Assembly (NCBI RefSeq): GCF_030530635.1
Contig: NZ_JAUMUL010000006.1
Span: 1 to 64,000, forward strand
Length of the DNA: 64,000 nt
DNA from: Actinomyces sp.
GTDB lineage: Bacteria > Actinomycetota > Actinomycetes > Actinomycetales > Actinomycetaceae
Direction of reading: 5' to 3'
The position numbers were made by a program, and so were the translations under genes. The notes beneath the pieces were generated by a model. The model was not told the origin of the DNA. It searched no databases and saw only the letters and a program-made list of their open reading frames with translations. Shown one piece after another: positions 33,072 to 42,360 of the stretch. The stretch's first letter is position 1. The number at the start of each line of letters is the position of its first letter.

Positions 33072-34534
33072 TCGACCGCACCCTATTCGAGGTCGCTGCC
33101 CTGGCCGGCGGCGAACTTCTTCCGGCCGGCCCGGCCACGGATGCCTTGACCGTTTCCTCGGTGGTGACGGACTCCCGCCGGATCGGCCCCGGGGCCCTGT
33201 TCGTCGCCCTGGCGGGCGAGCGCACCGACGGACACACCCATGTCGGCACGGCCGCGGCCGCCGGTGCCGCCGCCGCCCTGGTCAGCGATGTGGATACCGC
33301 CCGTACCGCCCTGGCGGATGCCGATGTCGCCCTGCCGCTGATCGCGGTGTCGGACACCGTCGCGGCACTCGGAGCGCTCGCCCGGGGTCACCTGACCGAT
33401 CTGCGTCGCCGCGCCGCACGCCGAGGCGGGGCATTGACCGTGGTCGCCGTCACCGGATCGGTCGGTAAGACCACCACGAAGGACCTGACCCGGCAACTGC
33501 TGGCAGCCCAGGCGCCCACCGTCGCCCCGGTGGCCTCTTTCAACAATGAGATCGGACTGCCGCTGACCGTGCTGGAGGCCGATGCCGACACCCGTTACCT
33601 AGTGCTGGAGATGGGTGCATCCGGACCCGGCCACATCGCCTACCTGACGGACATAGCCCCGTTGGATGCCGGCGCCGTTCTGATGGTCGGCCACGCCCAC
33701 ATGGAGGGCTTCGGAACGGTGGACGGCGTGGCTCGCGCCAAGAGTGAGATCGTCGGCGGTCTGCTGCCCACCGGTACCGCCGTGCTCAACCACGACGACG
33801 CCCGTGCCGTCGCCATGGCGGAACTGGCTCCCGCGGTACTGACCTTCTCCGCGGACGGCGCCCCCGACGCCGACATTCGCGCCACGGATGTCGCCCTGGG
33901 CCGGGACGCCCACGCCGTCTTCGACCTGCATCTGCCGGGACGTACCGTCACAGGTGTGCGACTGGCCGTTCCCGGTGCCCACAACGTATCCAACGCCCTG
34001 GCCGCCGTCGGCCTGGCGCTGGCCGCCGGCGCGGATCCCGAGCAGATCGTGGCCTCGCTTGGGACGGCCCGCATGGAGAGTCCGCATCGCATGGACGTGA
34101 CTCGCCTGGGTGGGGACGTGTTGCTCATTGACGACGCCTACAACGCCAACATCGACTCCATGACGGCGGCCCTGGACTCTCTGCGTGCCCTCGCCGGCCA
34201 CCGCCGCCGAGTCGCCATCATCTCCGAGATGCTGGAACTGGGCGACGCCTCGGCCACCGACCACGCCCGTACCGGCGAGTTGGCCGCGGCCGCCGGCGTG
34301 AGCCTACTGATCACCGTCGGTTCCGGCGCCGCCCCGGCGGCCGCCGCCGCCCGAACCGCCGGCGTGAGAGTATTCGAATTGCCCGACGCCGATGCGGCAC
34401 TGGCGGTCCTGGACGCACCAGGCGGTCTGCTGCAAGACGGCGATGCCGTCCTCGTCAAGGGATCCCACGGGTCCGGCGCCTGGCGCCTGGCCGATCACCT
34501 CCGGGACAGTCTCAAGGAGATGCACACCCAATGA
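33068..34534 (+). CDS. murF: UDP-MurNAc-pentapeptide synthetase
   Basis: Adds D-Ala-D-Ala to the UDP-MurNAc-tripeptide, 488 aa. The start at ATG 33068 overlaps the murE stop by 4 nt and matches the family start MIDRTLFEVA. ATP loop TGSVGKTTTKDL near residues 126-137, FNNEIGLPLT near 157-166, LEMGASGPGHIAYL near 180-193 and DDAYNANIDSM near 354-364 are all intact. The stop overlaps the mraY ATG. Confidence 0.94.
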   Translation: MIDRTLFEVAALAGGELLPAGPATDALTVSSVVTDSRRIGPGALFVALAGERTDGHTHVGTAAAAGAAAALVSDVDTARTALADADVALPLIAVSDTVAALGALARGHLTDLRRRAARRGGALTVVAVTGSVGKTTTKDLTRQLLAAQAPTVAPVASFNNEIGLPLTVLEADADTRYLVLEMGASGPGHIAYLTDIAPLDAGAVLMVGHAHMEGFGTVDGVARAKSEIVGGLLPTGTAVLNHDDARAVAMAELAPAVLTFSADGAPDADIRATDVALGRDAHAVFDLHLPGRTVTGVRLAVPGAHNVSNALAAVGLALAAGADPEQIVASLGTARMESPHRMDVTRLGGDVLLIDDAYNANIDSMTAALDSLRALAGHRRRVAIISEMLELGDASATDHARTGELAAAAGVSLLITVGSGAAPAAAAARTAGVRVFELPDADAALAVLDAPGGLLQDGDAVLVKGSHGSGAWRLADHLRDSLKEMHTQ

Positions 34535-35619
34535 CAGCAATCCTCGTGTCCGCGGCGGTTGGCCTGCTGACCACCCTACTTGGGACGCCCCTGCTCATCC
34601 GTTTCCTCCACAAGCGTGAGTACGGGCAGTTCATCCGGCAGGACGGCCCCCAGGGCCATTTCACTAAACGCGGTACGCCCACCATGGGTGGACTGGTCAT
34701 CATCGTTGCCACGGCGCTCGGTTACGCGGTGGCCAACCTGATCGAATTACGCACCCCGCATGCCAGCGGCGTGCTGTTGCTCTTCCTGATCGCCGGGCTG
34801 GGGCTGATCGGCTTCCTGGACGACTTCGCGAAGATCTCCAAGCAGCGCTCGCTGGGGCTCAGCCCCTGGCAGAAGATTCTCGGCCAGGCATTCATCGGCA
34901 TCACCTTCTCAGTCGTGGCGCTGAACTTCGCCAACCGAAATGGGCTCACCCCCGCTTCCACCAGGATCTCCTTCGCTCGCGACTCGAACCTGGATCTGGC
35001 CTTCGCCGGCGCTGTAGGCGGCATCATCCTGTTCACCATCTGGTCCAACTTCCTGATCACCGCCTGGTCCAACGCCGTTAATCTCACCGACGGGCTCGAC
35101 GGTCTGGCTGCAGGTTCCTCCGCCATGGTGTTCGCCGCCTACACCCTCATCGGGGTGTGGCAGACCAACCAGTCGTGCACCTACGGGCACGGCGACGTGG
35201 TCGCCACCCTGTGCTATCAGACCCGTGACCCGCGGGACATGGCCATGATCGCCGCCGCCCTCATGGGCGCCTGCTTCGGCTTCCTGTGGTGGAATGCCTC
35301 ACCCGCCAAGATCTTCATGGGAGACACCGGCTCTCTGGCCCTGGGTGGTGCTGTGGCCGGGCTGTCCATCCTCACCCGCACCGAGTTCCTGGCCGTGCTC
35401 ATCGGCGGTCTGTTCGTCGCCGAGGTCATGAGCGACATCATCCAGGTGGTCTCCTTCAAATCGACCGGCAAGCGGGTATTCCGTATGGCCCCGCTGCACC
35501 ACCACTTCGAATTGGGCGGCTGGACCGAGGTCAATGTCGTCATCCGTTTCTGGATCATCACCGGCGTGTGCGTAGTACTCGGCCTGGGGCTGTTCTACGC
35601 CGAGTACCTGGTCTCCTAG
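34531..35619 (+). CDS. mraY: Phospho-MurNAc-pentapeptide transferase
   Basis: Membrane enzyme that moves phospho-MurNAc-pentapeptide to undecaprenyl phosphate, forming lipid I, 362 aa with about ten membrane helices. Conserved segments: the KRGTPTMGGL loop near residues 47-56, the GFLDDFAKI Asp pair near 94-99, NLTDGLDGLAAG near 187-198 (catalytic Asp), and FMGDTGSLALGG near 265-276, with the HHHFE loop near 322-326. ATGA overlap with murF. Confidence 0.95.
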   Translation: MTAILVSAAVGLLTTLLGTPLLIRFLHKREYGQFIRQDGPQGHFTKRGTPTMGGLVIIVATALGYAVANLIELRTPHASGVLLLFLIAGLGLIGFLDDFAKISKQRSLGLSPWQKILGQAFIGITFSVVALNFANRNGLTPASTRISFARDSNLDLAFAGAVGGIILFTIWSNFLITAWSNAVNLTDGLDGLAAGSSAMVFAAYTLIGVWQTNQSCTYGHGDVVATLCYQTRDPRDMAMIAAALMGACFGFLWWNASPAKIFMGDTGSLALGGAVAGLSILTRTEFLAVLIGGLFVAEVMSDIIQVVSFKSTGKRVFRMAPLHHHFELGGWTEVNVVIRFWIITGVCVVLGLGLFYAEYLVS

Positions 35620-35710
35620 GACTCAGCCTCGGCCCCGCGCCCCGGAGCCGTCGCCCGCAGGCGTCCAGTATCAACAACCAGTCACCGTCAAGCAGAGGTC
35701 AAAGGCAGCG

Positions 35711-37237
35711 ATGAGCAGCAGTACATCGGTTGAGGCGCTTATCGGGGCGCGCGTGGGAGTGATCGGACTCGGCCGCACCGGGCTCGCCGTCGTCGACGTA
35801 CTGACCGGTTTGGGCGCCCAGGTGACGGTATTCGACGCCCGGCAAGGTGCCGTCGACGCCGTGGCCAGTACGCTCGGCGCCACTACGGCCTCCCGCCTGG
35901 CCGGTGCCGTCGTGGGCGACGATGCAAGGATCGCCGCTGCCATCAACGATTCGCGCGTGCGTCTGCTCATCGTCTCGCCCGGTGTGCCGGCAACCGGACC
36001 GGTGTTGGCCGCCGCCCGCGCCCAGAAGATCGAGATCTGGAGCGAAATCGAACTGGCCTGGCGGTTCCAGCGCGCCTCCGCGCGGCCCGACGTTCCCTGG
36101 CTGGCAGTGACCGGCACTGACGGCAAGACCACCACCGTCGGCATGCTCGCAGCCATCCTGGCCGCAGCCGGCCTGGACGCGCCCGCGGTCGGCAACATCG
36201 GCGCTCCGGCCATCACCACGGTTGGCTCGGGACATCCTGACGTCCTGGCCGTGGAGCTGTCCAGCTTCCAGCTGCACTCGACCCACACCCTCAGCCCCTT
36301 GGCCGCCACTTGCCTTAACGTCGCCCCCGACCACCTGGACTGGCACGGTTCCCTGGCGGCGTACACGGCCGACAAGGCGCGCATCTACGCCCGCACCCGC
36401 CGTGCGGCCGTCTACAACGCCGCCGACGCCGCCACCGTGACCATGGTTGAAGACGCCGACGTGGCCCCGGGCTGCCGTGCCATCGGCTTCACCGCCTCCG
36501 CACCGGCGCTCGGTCAGATCGGTCGCGTCGAGGACATCCTCGTCGACCGCGCCTACCACGCCGATCGGCGCCGCAGCGGAGCCGAACTCGGCACCCTGGC
36601 GGACCTGGCCCACCTCGCCCCCGGGGGTGACGCCGCTCGCCTGCCCGTCCACGTCGTCGCCGACGCCCTGGCCGCGGCCGCCCTGGCCCTGGCCACCGAT
36701 GCGGTCGCCGCCGACCCGACGGCGATCGCCCGCGGTCTGCGCGCCTACCAATCCGGTGCCCACCGCATCGTCACCGTCGCACAGGGCCGGGGCGTTACCT
36801 GGATCGACGACTCCAAAGCCACCAATCCCCACTCCGCCCAGGCCGCCCTGACCGCCCTGCCCGAGGGCACCGGTGTGTGGATCGTCGGCGGCCAGACCAA
36901 GGGCGTCTCCTTCCAGGAGTTGGTGCGGGCTGTCACCCCTCACCTGCGCGGAGCCGTCGTCATCGGGCGCGACCAGACCACCGTGCTGGAGGCGCTGGCC
37001 AAGCAGGCGCCGGGACTACCCGTGACCACGATCCCGGATGGGAGCCCCGAAGCCGTCACCGACGCCGCGGTCGCTGCGGCGGACGTCATGGCCCGCCCCG
37101 GTGATACCGTCATGCTCGCCCCCGCCTGCGCCTCCTGGGATCAGTTCGATTCCTACGCCCAGCGTGGCGAACTGTTCGCGCGGGCCGCCGCCCACCGGGC
37201 ACGGCGCAGCGCCTCCGCCGAAGAGGGGGACCACTGA
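35711..37237 (+). CDS. murD: UDP-MurNAc-L-Ala:D-Glu ligase
   Basis: Adds D-glutamate to UDP-MurNAc-L-Ala in the cytoplasm, 508 aa, slightly longer than usual. The N-terminal Rossmann motif VGVIGLGRTG is near residues 15-24, the ATP loop VTGTDGKTTT near 135-144, the HLDWH motif near 212-216, and WIDDSKATNPHSA near 363-375. AAAGG lies 6 nt before the ATG. The 91-bp gap after mraY shows no clear terminator. Confidence 0.94.
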   Translation: MSSSTSVEALIGARVGVIGLGRTGLAVVDVLTGLGAQVTVFDARQGAVDAVASTLGATTASRLAGAVVGDDARIAAAINDSRVRLLIVSPGVPATGPVLAAARAQKIEIWSEIELAWRFQRASARPDVPWLAVTGTDGKTTTVGMLAAILAAAGLDAPAVGNIGAPAITTVGSGHPDVLAVELSSFQLHSTHTLSPLAATCLNVAPDHLDWHGSLAAYTADKARIYARTRRAAVYNAADAATVTMVEDADVAPGCRAIGFTASAPALGQIGRVEDILVDRAYHADRRRSGAELGTLADLAHLAPGGDAARLPVHVVADALAAAALALATDAVAADPTAIARGLRAYQSGAHRIVTVAQGRGVTWIDDSKATNPHSAQAALTALPEGTGVWIVGGQTKGVSFQELVRAVTPHLRGAVVIGRDQTTVLEALAKQAPGLPVTTIPDGSPEAVTDAAVAAADVMARPGDTVMLAPACASWDQFDSYAQRGELFARAAAHRARRSASAEEGDH

Positions 37238-37238
37238 C

Positions 37239-38531
37239 ATGGCGGCCGCCGAGACTCCCGCCGCCCGGCGCCGCAGGTCCGGCTGGTGGCGTCAACGCAG
37301 GGGAGGGGACGGCCCCGTCAAGGGCGAGAGCACCACCCTGAGCTACTACGCCCTGCTCATCGCCACACTGGCCCTGCTCGCCCTGGGGCTCATCATGGTC
37401 TTCTCGGTGCAGTCTGTTACTACGGCCGCTGAGGGCGGCAACGCCTTCACCACTTTCACCAAGTACTTGGCCTTCGCCGCCGTCGGCCTGGTCGGCATGG
37501 TCGTCCTGTCCCGGCTGTCGCTGCGAATGCTCAAACGCTTGTCATGGCTGGTGCTCCTACTCGCCTTCGGCCTGCAACTGCTGGTGTTCGTACCCGGCGT
37601 CGGCATCGACGTGTACGGAAACCGCAACTGGATCACCCTGCCCGCCGGCCTGGGCACCGCCCAGCCCTCGGAGTTCATTAAGCTGGGACTGTGCCTGTAC
37701 CTGGGCGTCATGGTGTCCACCCGTCAGGACGCCTTCCTGGAGGGCGTGAACACCTGGAGGAAGTTCGCCCGCCTGCTCGGCTGGATCGTGGTTCCGGCCG
37801 GCATCGGCATCGGACTGGTTATGGCCGGGGGCGATCTGGGTACCGTGATCATACTCACCGCCCTGGTTGCCGGTGCCTTGTGGATGGGCGGGCTCGGCTG
37901 GCGCTGGTTCGCCACCCTGGGGTCGGTGGGCCTGGTCGGCTTCGCCGCCGCGTCCATGCTGTCGGCCAACCGTCGCGCCCGCATCCTGTCCTGGCTGCAT
38001 CCGGAGCGATACGACCCGCTCGACGTCGGCTACCAGCCCCTGCACGGGCGCTATGCCCTGGGCACCGGTGGCTGGTGGGGAGTGGGGCCCGGATCCTCCC
38101 GGCAGAAGTGGGGGTACTTGACCCAGGCGGACTCCGACTACATCTTCGCCGTCCTCGGTGAGGAGTTCGGACTGGTCGGCGCCCTGTTGGTGATATTCCT
38201 GTTCGCCGTCGTCGGCTGGTGCGGCATGCGCATCATCCGCCGCAGCGATTCCCTGTACGTCTCGGTGGTCACCGGTGGCATCCTGAGCTGGATCGTCGGG
38301 CAGGCCCTGATCAACATGAGTGTGGTGGTCGGGCTGCTGCCCGTGTTGGGTGTGCCCCTGCCACTTATCAGTGCCGGCGGATCAGCGCTGGTATCCGTAC
38401 TGCTCGCCGTCGGTGTGCTGCTCGCCTTCGCCCGCAATGAGCCCGGTGCCCCGGAGGCGCTGCGCTCCCGCACCGGTGCTGTACGCCGTACGCTGGCAGT
38501 CATCGCCCCGCGCAGGAGGAAACGTGTCTGA
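37239..38531 (+). CDS. ftsW: Septal glycan polymerase FtsW
   Basis: SEDS-family lipid II polymerase of the divisome, 430 aa, about ten membrane helices. Start at ATG 37239, one base after the murD stop; the first 35 residues are a basic cytoplasmic tail (AARRRRSGWWRQRR). GNRNWITLPAGLGTAQPSEFIKLG near residues 126-149 is the SEDS signature with the conserved QPSE, and the periplasmic loop GGWWGVGPGSSRQKWGYLTQADSDYIFAVLGEEFG near 275-310 holds family-invariant residues. Its last 8 nt overlap murG. Confidence 0.94.
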   Translation: MAAAETPAARRRRSGWWRQRRGGDGPVKGESTTLSYYALLIATLALLALGLIMVFSVQSVTTAAEGGNAFTTFTKYLAFAAVGLVGMVVLSRLSLRMLKRLSWLVLLLAFGLQLLVFVPGVGIDVYGNRNWITLPAGLGTAQPSEFIKLGLCLYLGVMVSTRQDAFLEGVNTWRKFARLLGWIVVPAGIGIGLVMAGGDLGTVIILTALVAGALWMGGLGWRWFATLGSVGLVGFAAASMLSANRRARILSWLHPERYDPLDVGYQPLHGRYALGTGGWWGVGPGSSRQKWGYLTQADSDYIFAVLGEEFGLVGALLVIFLFAVVGWCGMRIIRRSDSLYVSVVTGGILSWIVGQALINMSVVVGLLPVLGVPLPLISAGGSALVSVLLAVGVLLAFARNEPGAPEALRSRTGAVRRTLAVIAPRRRKRV

Positions 38532-39762
38532 CCACCCCAACCCGGACCACGCCACGGTCGACCCTTCCGGACGGCCGTTGCGAGTGCTGCTTGCAGGCGG
38601 CGGCACCGCCGGCCACATCAATCCCCTGCTGGCCACCGCCGCCGCGCTGCGCAACGATGCGGCCGGGGGTGACCCGGAAACCGGCATCCTGGTACTGGGC
38701 ACCAAGGAGGGGCTGGAAGCACGTCTGGTCCCGGAGGCCGGCTACGAGTTGGCCCATGTGCCCCGCGTGCCCATGCCCCGGCGCCCTACCGGGGATCTGC
38801 TGCTGCTCCCGCGGCGCCTGCGCCGCGCGGTGGCGGCCGCCGGCCAGGCCATCACGCAGGTCGGGGCCGACGTGGTCGTCGGCTTCGGCGGTTTCGTCTC
38901 CACCCCTGCCTATCTGGCCGCCCGCAGTGCCGGCGTTCCCGTGGTCATCCACGAGCAGAACGCCCGCCCCGGACTGGCCAATCGTCTGGGTGCCCGCTGG
39001 GCCGCCGCCGTCGCCCTCACCTTCGCATCCACCCCGCTGGCCGCCTCGCACGGACGTACGGAGGTCACCGGCCTGCCGCTGCGGCCCGCCATCGCCGGCC
39101 TGGTAGGCCGTCTTCACGCCGATGCCGACGCCGCCCGTCGGGAGGGTGCCGCGGCCCTCGGACTGGACCCGCAAGCCCCCACGCTGTTGGTAACCGGCGG
39201 TTCACTTGGTGCTCAGCACCTGAACGAGGTCATGTGCGACTGCATTGGGCGACTGCCCGAGAACCTGCAAGTACTGCACTTGACGGGCCGTAACAAGGAT
39301 GCACCCGTGCGCAACGCCTTGGAACAGGTCGGAGTCGATGCACCCGGAATCCTCGAGCGTTATCACGTCCTGGAATACCTCACCGCCATGGAACACGCCT
39401 ACGCATGCGCCGACGGCGTTATTTGCCGCTCCGGAGCCGGCACCGTGGCCGAGCTGACCGCCCTCGGGCTGCCCGCCCTGTACGTACCCCTGCCTATCGG
39501 CAACGGTGAGCAGCGGCTCAATGCCGCCGACTGTGTGGCGGCGGGAGGCGGACAACTGGTCAGCGATGCCGATCTGGGCGGTGATGACGTGATGGCCTTC
39601 ACCGCGCTGCTCACCGACTCCGACCGGCGTCGACAGGCGGCCGTGGCCGCCGCCTCCACGGGGGTGCGGGACGGGGCCGAGCGCCTGGCCGCACTGATTC
39701 GCTACGTAGCCGCCGGCGATTCGGCCGACGGCCCTGCAGATGACACCGAGAATCAGGAGTAG
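38524..39762 (+). CDS. murG: Lipid II synthase MurG
   Basis: Peripheral membrane GT28 glycosyltransferase that adds GlcNAc to lipid I, 412 aa. The GTG at 38524 lies behind GGAGG and inside the ftsW stop region; this beats the longer frame starting within ftsW. GGGTAGHINPLLA (first Gly-rich loop) is near residues 24-36, the second loop VTGGSLGAQHLN near 222-233, and ICRSGAGTVAELTALG near 300-315 with the Gln/Glu pair EQRLNA binding UDP-GlcNAc. The murC GTG follows 6 nt after the stop. Confidence 0.94.
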   Translation: MSDHPNPDHATVDPSGRPLRVLLAGGGTAGHINPLLATAAALRNDAAGGDPETGILVLGTKEGLEARLVPEAGYELAHVPRVPMPRRPTGDLLLLPRRLRRAVAAAGQAITQVGADVVVGFGGFVSTPAYLAARSAGVPVVIHEQNARPGLANRLGARWAAAVALTFASTPLAASHGRTEVTGLPLRPAIAGLVGRLHADADAARREGAAALGLDPQAPTLLVTGGSLGAQHLNEVMCDCIGRLPENLQVLHLTGRNKDAPVRNALEQVGVDAPGILERYHVLEYLTAMEHAYACADGVICRSGAGTVAELTALGLPALYVPLPIGNGEQRLNAADCVAAGGGQLVSDADLGGDDVMAFTALLTDSDRRRQAAVAAASTGVRDGAERLAALIRYVAAGDSADGPADDTENQE

Positions 39763-39767
39763 AACCA

Positions 39768-41291
39768 GTGACCGCGGAGCACGTTTCCAACAGCGCGCCG
39801 AGCCCGGTGCGGCTACCTGCGGCGGCCGAGGACCTGGCCGGCCGGGTTTTTCACCTCATCGGTGTGGGCGGCGCCGGCATGAGTGTGGTCGCCCAGATCC
39901 TGGTCCAGCGCGGAGCCTCCGTCACCGGCTCGGACGCCGGCGGGGGCGAGGCCTTTGACCAGCTGCGGCGCCAGGGTGTGGATGTGCGCCTGGGGCATGA
40001 CGCCGCCAATCTGCCCCCGGACGCCACCGTGGTGGTATCCACGGCCATCAAGGACTCCAACCCCGAACTGCTGCGGGCGCGGGAGCGGGGCCAGGCCGTC
40101 ATCCACCGCTCCGAGGCCCTGGCGCTGGCGGCTCGCGACCGTGCCTTCATCGCCGTAGCCGGTGCTCACGGCAAGACCACCACCTCTGCGATGCTCGCCC
40201 AGGCGCTCACCACCGCAGGCCAGGACCCTTCCTTCGCCGTCGGGGGAGTGGTCCGGTCCCTGCGCACCGGTGCCCACCTGGGCGGTGGACGCGCCTTCGT
40301 CGCCGAGGCCGACGAGTCCGATCGCTCCTTCCTGAACTACATGCCCGCCATCGAGATCGTCACCAACATCGAGCCCGACCACCTCGACAACTACGGCACA
40401 CCCGAGGCCTTTGCGGAGGCCTTCGTCTCCTTCTCGAAGCGCCTGGAGCCCGGCGGCCTGCTCATCGCCTGTGCCGACGACTCCGGCGCCCGTCGGCTCG
40501 CCCGGACCGCGGCGGCGGCCGGTACTCGCGTGACCACCTACGGCACTACCGCCCCCGCCGACATCCCTGACGGACCGGTTGTCGGCGCAGCCCACGTGCG
40601 CGTGGCGATCACCTCCCGCCATGCCGGCGGTACGCGCGCCGTACTGACCCGCTGGCAGGCCGACGCCGACGTACCCTCCCTGGGGCCGTTGTCCCTGGAA
40701 TCGGCCATCCCCGGCGACCACGTAGTCCTCAACGCCGCCGGTGCCTGGGAGGCCGGTTATGAACTGGGCGTGGAGCCGCAGGCCATGGCCGACGCCCTGA
40801 GCGGCTTCGCAGGCACCGGGCGGCGCTTCGAGGAGCGCGGCGAGAAGGCCGGTGTCCGCGTCATTGACGATTACGCCCACCACCCCACCGAGATCGAGAC
40901 GCTGCTCGCGGCCGCACGGGAAGTTGCCGAGGCCCGCCACGGACGCGTCATCGCCCTGTTCCAACCGCACTTGTTCTCCCGCACCCGCAACTTCGCCGAA
41001 CGCTTCGGTGCGGCCCTGGCCGCGGCTGAACATACGATCGTCACCGGCGTCTATCCGGCTCGCGAAGCACAGGCGGACTTCCCCGATGTCACCGGACAGC
41101 TGGTGGTCGACCACACCGCGGGCCAGGCCCGCTACATCGCCGAGCCCGAGGCCGCCGCCCGTGCGGCCGCTGAAGTCGCCCGCCCCGGTGACCTGATCCT
41201 CACGATCGGCGCCGGAGACGTTACCCGGCTGGGCTCAGTCATTCTGGATGCGCTTGCCGCCCGCTGCGAGCCGGACCAGGCTAATGCGTAA
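39768..41291 (+). CDS. murC: UDP-MurNAc:L-Ala ligase
   Basis: First Mur ligase, adding L-Ala to UDP-MurNAc, 507 aa. The GTG at 39768 follows AGGAG with 8 nt spacing. The Rossmann motif HLIGVGGAGMS is near residues 29-39, the ATP loop AGAHGKTTTSAM near 128-139, the NIEPDHLDNYG motif near 203-213 and DDYAHHPTEI near 366-375. Its TAA overlaps the ftsQ start by 8 nt. Confidence 0.95.
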   Translation: MTAEHVSNSAPSPVRLPAAAEDLAGRVFHLIGVGGAGMSVVAQILVQRGASVTGSDAGGGEAFDQLRRQGVDVRLGHDAANLPPDATVVVSTAIKDSNPELLRARERGQAVIHRSEALALAARDRAFIAVAGAHGKTTTSAMLAQALTTAGQDPSFAVGGVVRSLRTGAHLGGGRAFVAEADESDRSFLNYMPAIEIVTNIEPDHLDNYGTPEAFAEAFVSFSKRLEPGGLLIACADDSGARRLARTAAAAGTRVTTYGTTAPADIPDGPVVGAAHVRVAITSRHAGGTRAVLTRWQADADVPSLGPLSLESAIPGDHVVLNAAGAWEAGYELGVEPQAMADALSGFAGTGRRFEERGEKAGVRVIDDYAHHPTEIETLLAAAREVAEARHGRVIALFQPHLFSRTRNFAERFGAALAAAEHTIVTGVYPAREAQADFPDVTGQLVVDHTAGQARYIAEPEAAARAAAEVARPGDLILTIGAGDVTRLGSVILDALAARCEPDQANA

Positions 41292-42213
41292 ACCGGATGC
41301 GCCCCGACCCCGCGGCGCAAAGAAGCCGATTGTGCGGGCAGATGCGGGTGACGTGGCCGGAGCCGAATCCGCTGCGACGCCTTCCGCCGCAGCTGCCGGG
41401 CGAGCGGGTGGTGTCGCCATCCACGGCCCTGGCGGCGCCGGGCGGCCCTTGTCGGCCTTGGCGGATCAGCGGAACCGGGTCGTCTCCACCGGTTTGACGG
41501 ACCGGCTCGACGAGCGTCGCCGTGCCCGCCGTCGGCTGCACCGGGGGTGGCTGATACGCGCGGGCGCCGTTGCGGCGGTGGCGGTGCTGGTCGTATGGGC
41601 GTGCCTGTTCTCGCCTCTGTTGGCGTTGCGCACCGCTGATATCACCGTTACGGGTGGTGACGGCGCGGTTGATGCCGCCGCGGTACAGGAGTCACTGGCC
41701 GCACATGCCGGCCGGTCTTTGCTGCGCCTGGATGTGGACGCCCTGGGTGAGCAGGTGGCCGACTCCCTGGTGCGGGTGCGGGAGGCGGAGGTGACCCGCT
41801 CCTGGCCCCATGGCCTGGCGGTGACACTGACCATGCGCGTGCCGGTCGCCGTCCGTTCGACCGACGCCGGCCATCAGGTGCTCGACGATGAGGCGGTGGT
41901 CCTGGATACGGTGAGTCAGGCTCCCGAGGGCCTGGCGGTCATCCAGGCCGAGCCCGGGCAGGAGTTGTCACAGGCGCAGGTGTCGGCGGTGACCGAGGCG
42001 ATCGGCAGCTTGAGCGCCCAGGTGCGGGCGCGGGTGGCCACGGGAGCGGTTTCTGGCACCGGGCGGGTGACGTTGACCATGGTCGGCGGTGCCACCGTTG
42101 TGTGGGGTGAAGCGACTGATAATGAACTGAAGGCGCGGGTGTTGGAGGTACTGCTCGGGCAGGAGGCGCAGACATATGACGTGTCCAGCCCGCATAGTCC
42201 GACGACCTCCTGA
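41284..42213 (+). CDS. ftsQ: Divisome protein FtsQ
   Basis: Bitopic cell-division scaffold, 309 aa. The ATG at 41284 within the murC stop region is preferred. A long basic cytoplasmic tail (about 95 residues, LDERRRARRRLHR) precedes one membrane helix (about 99-120, AGAVAAVAVLVVWACLFSPLL). A POTRA domain follows (LRTADITVTGGDGAVDAAAVQESL) and then the FtsQ beta domain (SWPHGLAVTLTMRVPVAV). It is the last gene before the ftsZ promoter region. Confidence 0.9.
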   Translation: MRKPDAPRPRGAKKPIVRADAGDVAGAESAATPSAAAAGRAGGVAIHGPGGAGRPLSALADQRNRVVSTGLTDRLDERRRARRRLHRGWLIRAGAVAAVAVLVVWACLFSPLLALRTADITVTGGDGAVDAAAVQESLAAHAGRSLLRLDVDALGEQVADSLVRVREAEVTRSWPHGLAVTLTMRVPVAVRSTDAGHQVLDDEAVVLDTVSQAPEGLAVIQAEPGQELSQAQVSAVTEAIGSLSAQVRARVATGAVSGTGRVTLTMVGGATVVWGEATDNELKARVLEVLLGQEAQTYDVSSPHSPTTS

Positions 42214-42294
42214 CACGCCGAACCCAAATACCTCCGCGGCGGGAAGTAGCTCATAGCGTTGGGCACGTCATCGGAAGAATGACATAAGTATACA

Positions 42295-42337
42295 CCTCGA
42301 CTTCAGGTTGAAGGTTGAGGGGAGTCCTCCGGGACTC
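42295..42337 (+). promoter_or_regulatory. ftsZ leader: dyad element plus hairpin
   Basis: A hyphenated palindrome CCTC-GA-CTTCA-GGT-TGAAG-GT-TGAGG covers 42295-42320, just after the AT-rich TAAGTATACA (about 42285-42293). A hairpin GAGTCC-TCCG-GGACTC follows at 42322-42337. MerR-type FtsR is known to regulate ftsZ in corynebacteria, and this dyad would suit such a protein; that is inference. Confidence 0.45.
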
Positions 42338-42360
42338 GGCATCAAACGCGGAGGCAGACA